A stretch of 6,654 bases of DNA from Candidatus Woesearchaeota archaeon (GTDB taxonomy: Archaea > Nanobdellota > Nanobdellia > Woesearchaeales > ARS49), in NCBI GenBank assembly GCA_016203265.1, contig JACQNB010000082.1:1-6654 (forward strand), written 5' to 3'. Position 1 is the stretch's first letter, and each line of letters starts with the position of its first letter. The notes beneath the pieces are model-generated. The model saw only the letters and a program-made list of their open reading frames with translations. It was not told where the DNA came from and did no database searches. A program made the position numbers and the translations under genes. Positions 5,290 to 6,654 of this stretch are shown in pieces.

Positions 5290-5565
5290 TTACTTGAGTT
5301 CTTTCTTGGCCTGTTCGCTCAATTTTTCGGCGGTTTTGGCCAATCGTTTGGCTGCGGCAGAGACTGCCTTCTTGGCGTCGTCTGCTTCGACCGTGAACGC
5401 GGGCTTGCCGAGCAATGGGTGATCCACGTGGTAGCCGGCTGCCTTGACGCTGGAGTCAGTCCAGAGTTCCTTGGTCAACGCGCCTGCCAGCGTGTGCGTG
5501 TCGCCTTCGATCTGGAAGGTGACCTTGTTCTTCTTCTCGTCGAGAATTTTCACGTTTAATGCCAT
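5290..5565 (-). CDS. rpoL: DNA-directed RNA polymerase subunit L (Rpo11)
   Basis: The 91 residues match archaeal Rpo11, which pairs with Rpo3 (D) in the assembly platform that nucleates RNA polymerase, equivalent to a bacterial alpha subunit. Visible signatures are the first strand MALNVKILDEKKNKVTFQIE, then GDTHTLAGALTKEL (the HTL helix), and AGYHVDHPLLGKPAFTVE, the family's YxxDHPLxxKPxF strand. The helix after it is lysine- and alanine-rich and ends the protein. The length is standard. The start at 5565 has AAGGTGG about 7 bases upstream. It is the first gene of the minus-strand cluster ending at 3412, with its own TATA box in the 53-base gap after rsmE. Confidence 0.93.
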   Translation of the reverse strand: MALNVKILDEKKNKVTFQIEGDTHTLAGALTKELWTDSSVKAAGYHVDHPLLGKPAFTVEADDAKKAVSAAAKRLAKTAEKLSEQAKKELK

Positions 5566-5600
5566 TTCATACCACCTTGGTTTTGGTTGTTCTTGATTGG

Positions 5601-5607
5601 TTTAAAA
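5601..5607 (-). promoter_or_regulatory. TATA box for rpoL
   Basis: The minus strand reads TTTTAAA, preceded by ACCC. A transcript starting about 26 bases downstream, near 5578, would have a leader of about a dozen bases containing the AAGGTGG ribosome-binding site. This fits an rpoL-led operon separate from rsmE. Confidence 0.6.
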
Positions 5608-5618
5608 GGGTTATGCTT

Positions 5619-6353
5619 TTAGGCACCACGAATCAGGGAGAGCAGGACAATGCCTGCAGTCTCGGTTCTGAGCGTTGTCGGACCTAAACTGACAAGCGTA
5701 CAGCCGGCTGTTTTCGCGTGGTTGAGTTCTTCGCTGGTGAATCCGCCTTCCGGGCCAACGATGGCGAGTATTTTTTTGGCTGATTTCGAAAGTGAGAGCT
5801 TGTTTCCGGAAACATCCGCAAGGATGCACGCGTCATAATGCGCGCAATCAACAAGCAATTTGTCGACGGGAACAGGATCCAAGATGAGTGGAATCGTGGT
5901 GCGTCCGCACTGTTCGCACGCCGCGATGGCCAATTTTCGCAATCGTTCGACTTTGGTCTCGCGTGGCTGCACAATCGTGCGTTTGGTGATTAATGGAATG
6001 ATGGTATGCACGCCCAATTCGGTGGCCTTTTCGATGAGCCAATCCAGGCGAGAACCTTTCGGAAATGAGATGGCAAGGGTGATTTGTCTGCAGAACCCAT
6101 CGGTGTTCTGCGACACACGAGGACCGCAGTCCTCTTTGTGGGCACCAGAATCGTCGTTGGGCTCACTTTTCTGCAAAATGTCTGCCGTTGTGCCTTGGAA
6201 TCGTGCCTGATATTCGTGGTTGCCATCGAACAGGCCGATAATGGTGCCTTCTTGGATGCGTAAGGCCTTTGCGTGGCGCGTGATCTCGCTCGGCAGCTCA
6301 AAGCTGCCGGTTGCGGGGATGTCTTCGACATAGAAGCGAGCATACGTACTCAT
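5619..6353 (-). CDS. rsmE: 16S rRNA m3U methyltransferase RsmE
   Basis: RsmE transfers a methyl group from S-adenosylmethionine to N3 of a conserved uridine (U1498 in E. coli numbering) in small-subunit rRNA. The 244-residue protein has the PUA-like N-terminal domain (1-62, with HAKALRIQEGTIIGLFDGN) and a SPOUT domain with all hallmark motifs: EKATELGV (108-115), EQCGR (147-151), GPEGGF (200-205), and LGPTTLRTETA (223-233). The SAM-binding knot is therefore intact. Odd is a segment of about 20 residues between the domains (about 67-89), longer than in E. coli and encoded by two tandem hairpins. RsmE is mostly a bacterial family, so an archaeal copy may reflect old transfer (inference). The start at 6353 has only a weak GGAAG; a TATA-like box at 6377-6383 would give an almost leaderless mRNA. 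Confidence 0.93.
   Translation of the reverse strand: MSTYARFYVEDIPATGSFELPSEITRHAKALRIQEGTIIGLFDGNHEYQARFQGTTADILQKSEPNDDSGAHKEDCGPRVSQNTDGFCRQITLAISFPKGSRLDWLIEKATELGVHTIIPLITKRTIVQPRETKVERLRKLAIAACEQCGRTTIPLILDPVPVDKLLVDCAHYDACILADVSGNKLSLSKSAKKILAIVGPEGGFTSEELNHAKTAGCTLVSLGPTTLRTETAGIVLLSLIRGA
6090..6134 (-). repeat. Two tandem palindromes encoding an inter-domain insertion in RsmE
   Basis: On the plus strand, GCAGAAC (6090-6096) pairs with GTTCTGC (6105-6111), and GAGGAC (6119-6124) pairs with GTCCTC (6129-6134) around a CGCA loop. Both stems are perfect. The stretch encodes residues 74-88 of RsmE, exactly where the protein is longer than its E. coli counterpart. It may be a small palindromic element carried in frame, or chance structure in a linker. 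Confidence 0.5.
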
Positions 6354-6376
6354 AGTGCTGGCTTCCGGCTAGTGCC

Positions 6377-6383
6377 TAATAAA
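6377..6383 (-). promoter_or_regulatory. TATA-like element for rsmE
   Basis: The minus strand reads TTTATTA, preceded by purine-rich GGAAGA that could act as a BRE. About 26 bases downstream lies the rsmE start codon, so the transcript would be nearly leaderless. It overlaps the left arm of the long inverted repeat at 6367-6379. Confidence 0.5.
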
Positions 6384-6435
6384 TCTTCCTCTTTGGGCTT
6401 CATGCTATCGCGTCTCACTCACTTTTGCTTCACAA

Positions 6436-6454
6436 CAGGCCTTCTTCAGGCCTG
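6436..6454. repeat. Perfect 7-bp hairpin
   Basis: CAGGCCT-TCTTC-AGGCCTG is a perfect inverted repeat with a 5-base loop. It is followed 9 bases later by TTTT (6464-6467). The region 6387-6601 around it holds no open reading frame that I can support. Confidence 0.65.
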
Positions 6455-6471
6455 CTGACGGGTCTTTTGGC

Positions 6472-6510
6472 GCGTTCGCAAGGGTTTTTGCCTCTTCTGC
6501 TCGCGAACGC
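6472..6510. repeat. Perfect 8-bp GC-rich inverted repeat
   Basis: GCGTTCGC (6472-6479) is the reverse complement of GCGAACGC (6503-6510). The 23-base loop contains a T5 run and the sequence GCCTCTTCTGC. Confidence 0.6.
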
Positions 6511-6528
6511 CTCTCAACGCACTTGTTT

Positions 6529-6583
6529 GAGGGTTAGGCACTCGCCAGATGGCGTAAAAATGCCTTTCGAACCCTCACTTTTT
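6529..6583 (+). terminator. Multi-stem hairpin followed by a T-run, terminator-like
   Basis: On the plus strand, GAGGGTT (6529-6535) pairs with AACCCTC (6570-6576), AGGCA (6536-6540) with TGCCT (6561-6565), and CGCC (6543-6546) with GGCG (6551-6554) around an AGAT loop. TTTTT follows at 6579-6583. The form is that of an intrinsic terminator, placed 18 bases before the start codon of the plus-strand gene. If that gene is read from an upstream promoter, this would act as an attenuator; otherwise it may be part of an RNA of unknown type. Confidence 0.4.
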
Positions 6584-6601
6584 GCTCTGCAAGGAGGGAT
6601 A

Positions 6602-6654
6602 ATGGCGTACTATCTGGCCACGAACAATCCCTTCACAACTCCTCAGTTCAACCC
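6602..6654 (+). CDS. Start of an unknown plus-strand gene, cut by the window edge
   Basis: The ATG at 6602 is preceded by AAGGAGG (6591-6597), 4 bases upstream, one of the best ribosome-binding sites in the window. Seventeen codons are visible: MAYYLATNNPFTTPQFN. This is too little to name a family. There is no signal peptide in the visible part. The Asn/Pro/Thr/Phe-rich opening is soluble in character. The long hairpin-rich leader before it is unusual compared with the short leaders elsewhere in the window. Confidence 0.6.
   Translation, partial: MAYYLATNNPFTTPQFN

Larger units (their letters stand above)
6367..6546. repeat. Long-range inverted repeat flanking the non-coding stretch
   Basis: GGC-T-AGTGCCTAA (6367-6379) is the reverse complement of TTAGGCACT-C-GCC (6534-6546), with a single mismatch in 13 positions. 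The arms are about 150 bases apart and enclose the two hairpins at 6436-6454 and 6472-6510. Confidence 0.6.

Noticed and set aside
6529..6590. tRNA gene, suggested by GGGTTCGAAA on the minus strand
   Set aside because: The T-arm-like word does not close into a 5-bp stem, and no acceptor, D or anticodon arm can be built around it.
6387..6601. RNase P RNA, SRP RNA or C/D-box RNA in the hairpin-rich stretch
   Set aside because: I could not find the conserved core words of RNase P or SRP RNA, nor paired C and D boxes, on either strand.

Overview
The window reads as an archaeal chromosome segment, most likely from a DPANN-type archaeon (Woesearchaeota/Pacearchaeota-like). Supporting signs are an archaeal-type ribosomal protein uL1 followed by uL10, a separate RNA polymerase subunit L (Rpo11), a TrmB-family regulator, archaeal TATA-like boxes close to gene starts, and short proteins that I can only match by impression to DPANN hypothetical families. 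Base composition is balanced for such a genome. The exact phylum cannot be fixed without a search.

Layout. On the minus strand at the left edge (1-1346), uL1 overlaps a truncated uL10 by 4 bases (ATGA). A TATA box and a folded leader precede uL1, and uL1 carries an unusual charged C-terminal tail of about 110 residues. Next (1349-2746, minus), a TrmB-family regulator is followed 36 bases later by a gene of uncertain function with TraB/EreA/ChaN-like motifs. A divergent intergenic region (2747-2856) holds a perfect 8+3+8 palindrome, a good operator candidate. It separates the regulator from a plus-strand gene (2857-3420) with a CFLTTAC cysteine motif. That gene converges on, and overlaps by 9 bases, the last gene of a minus-strand cluster (5565 down to 3412): rpoL, an unknown 167-residue protein, a cis-prenyltransferase (uppS), and two small two-helix membrane proteins. 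Spacings of 0, 52, -4 and 3 bases, and a TATA box before rpoL, make this a likely five-gene operon. Upstream, rsmE (5619-6353, minus) has its own promoter and an in-frame insertion made of two tandem hairpins. The right end (6354-6601) has no gene but is packed with inverted repeats, one followed by a T-run. It leads into a plus-strand gene that begins with a strong Shine-Dalgarno at 6602 and is cut by the window edge.

How the genes fit together. Most content is housekeeping: ribosome large-subunit stalk and L1-arm proteins, an RNA polymerase subunit, an rRNA methyltransferase, and synthesis of the polyprenyl carrier lipid. The parts most likely to be undescribed are the two small membrane proteins coupled to uppS, the TrmB-palindrome divergent unit with its two unknown genes, and the structured non-coding stretch at the right end. 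No CRISPR array, rRNA, recognisable tRNA or intact mobile element is visible.
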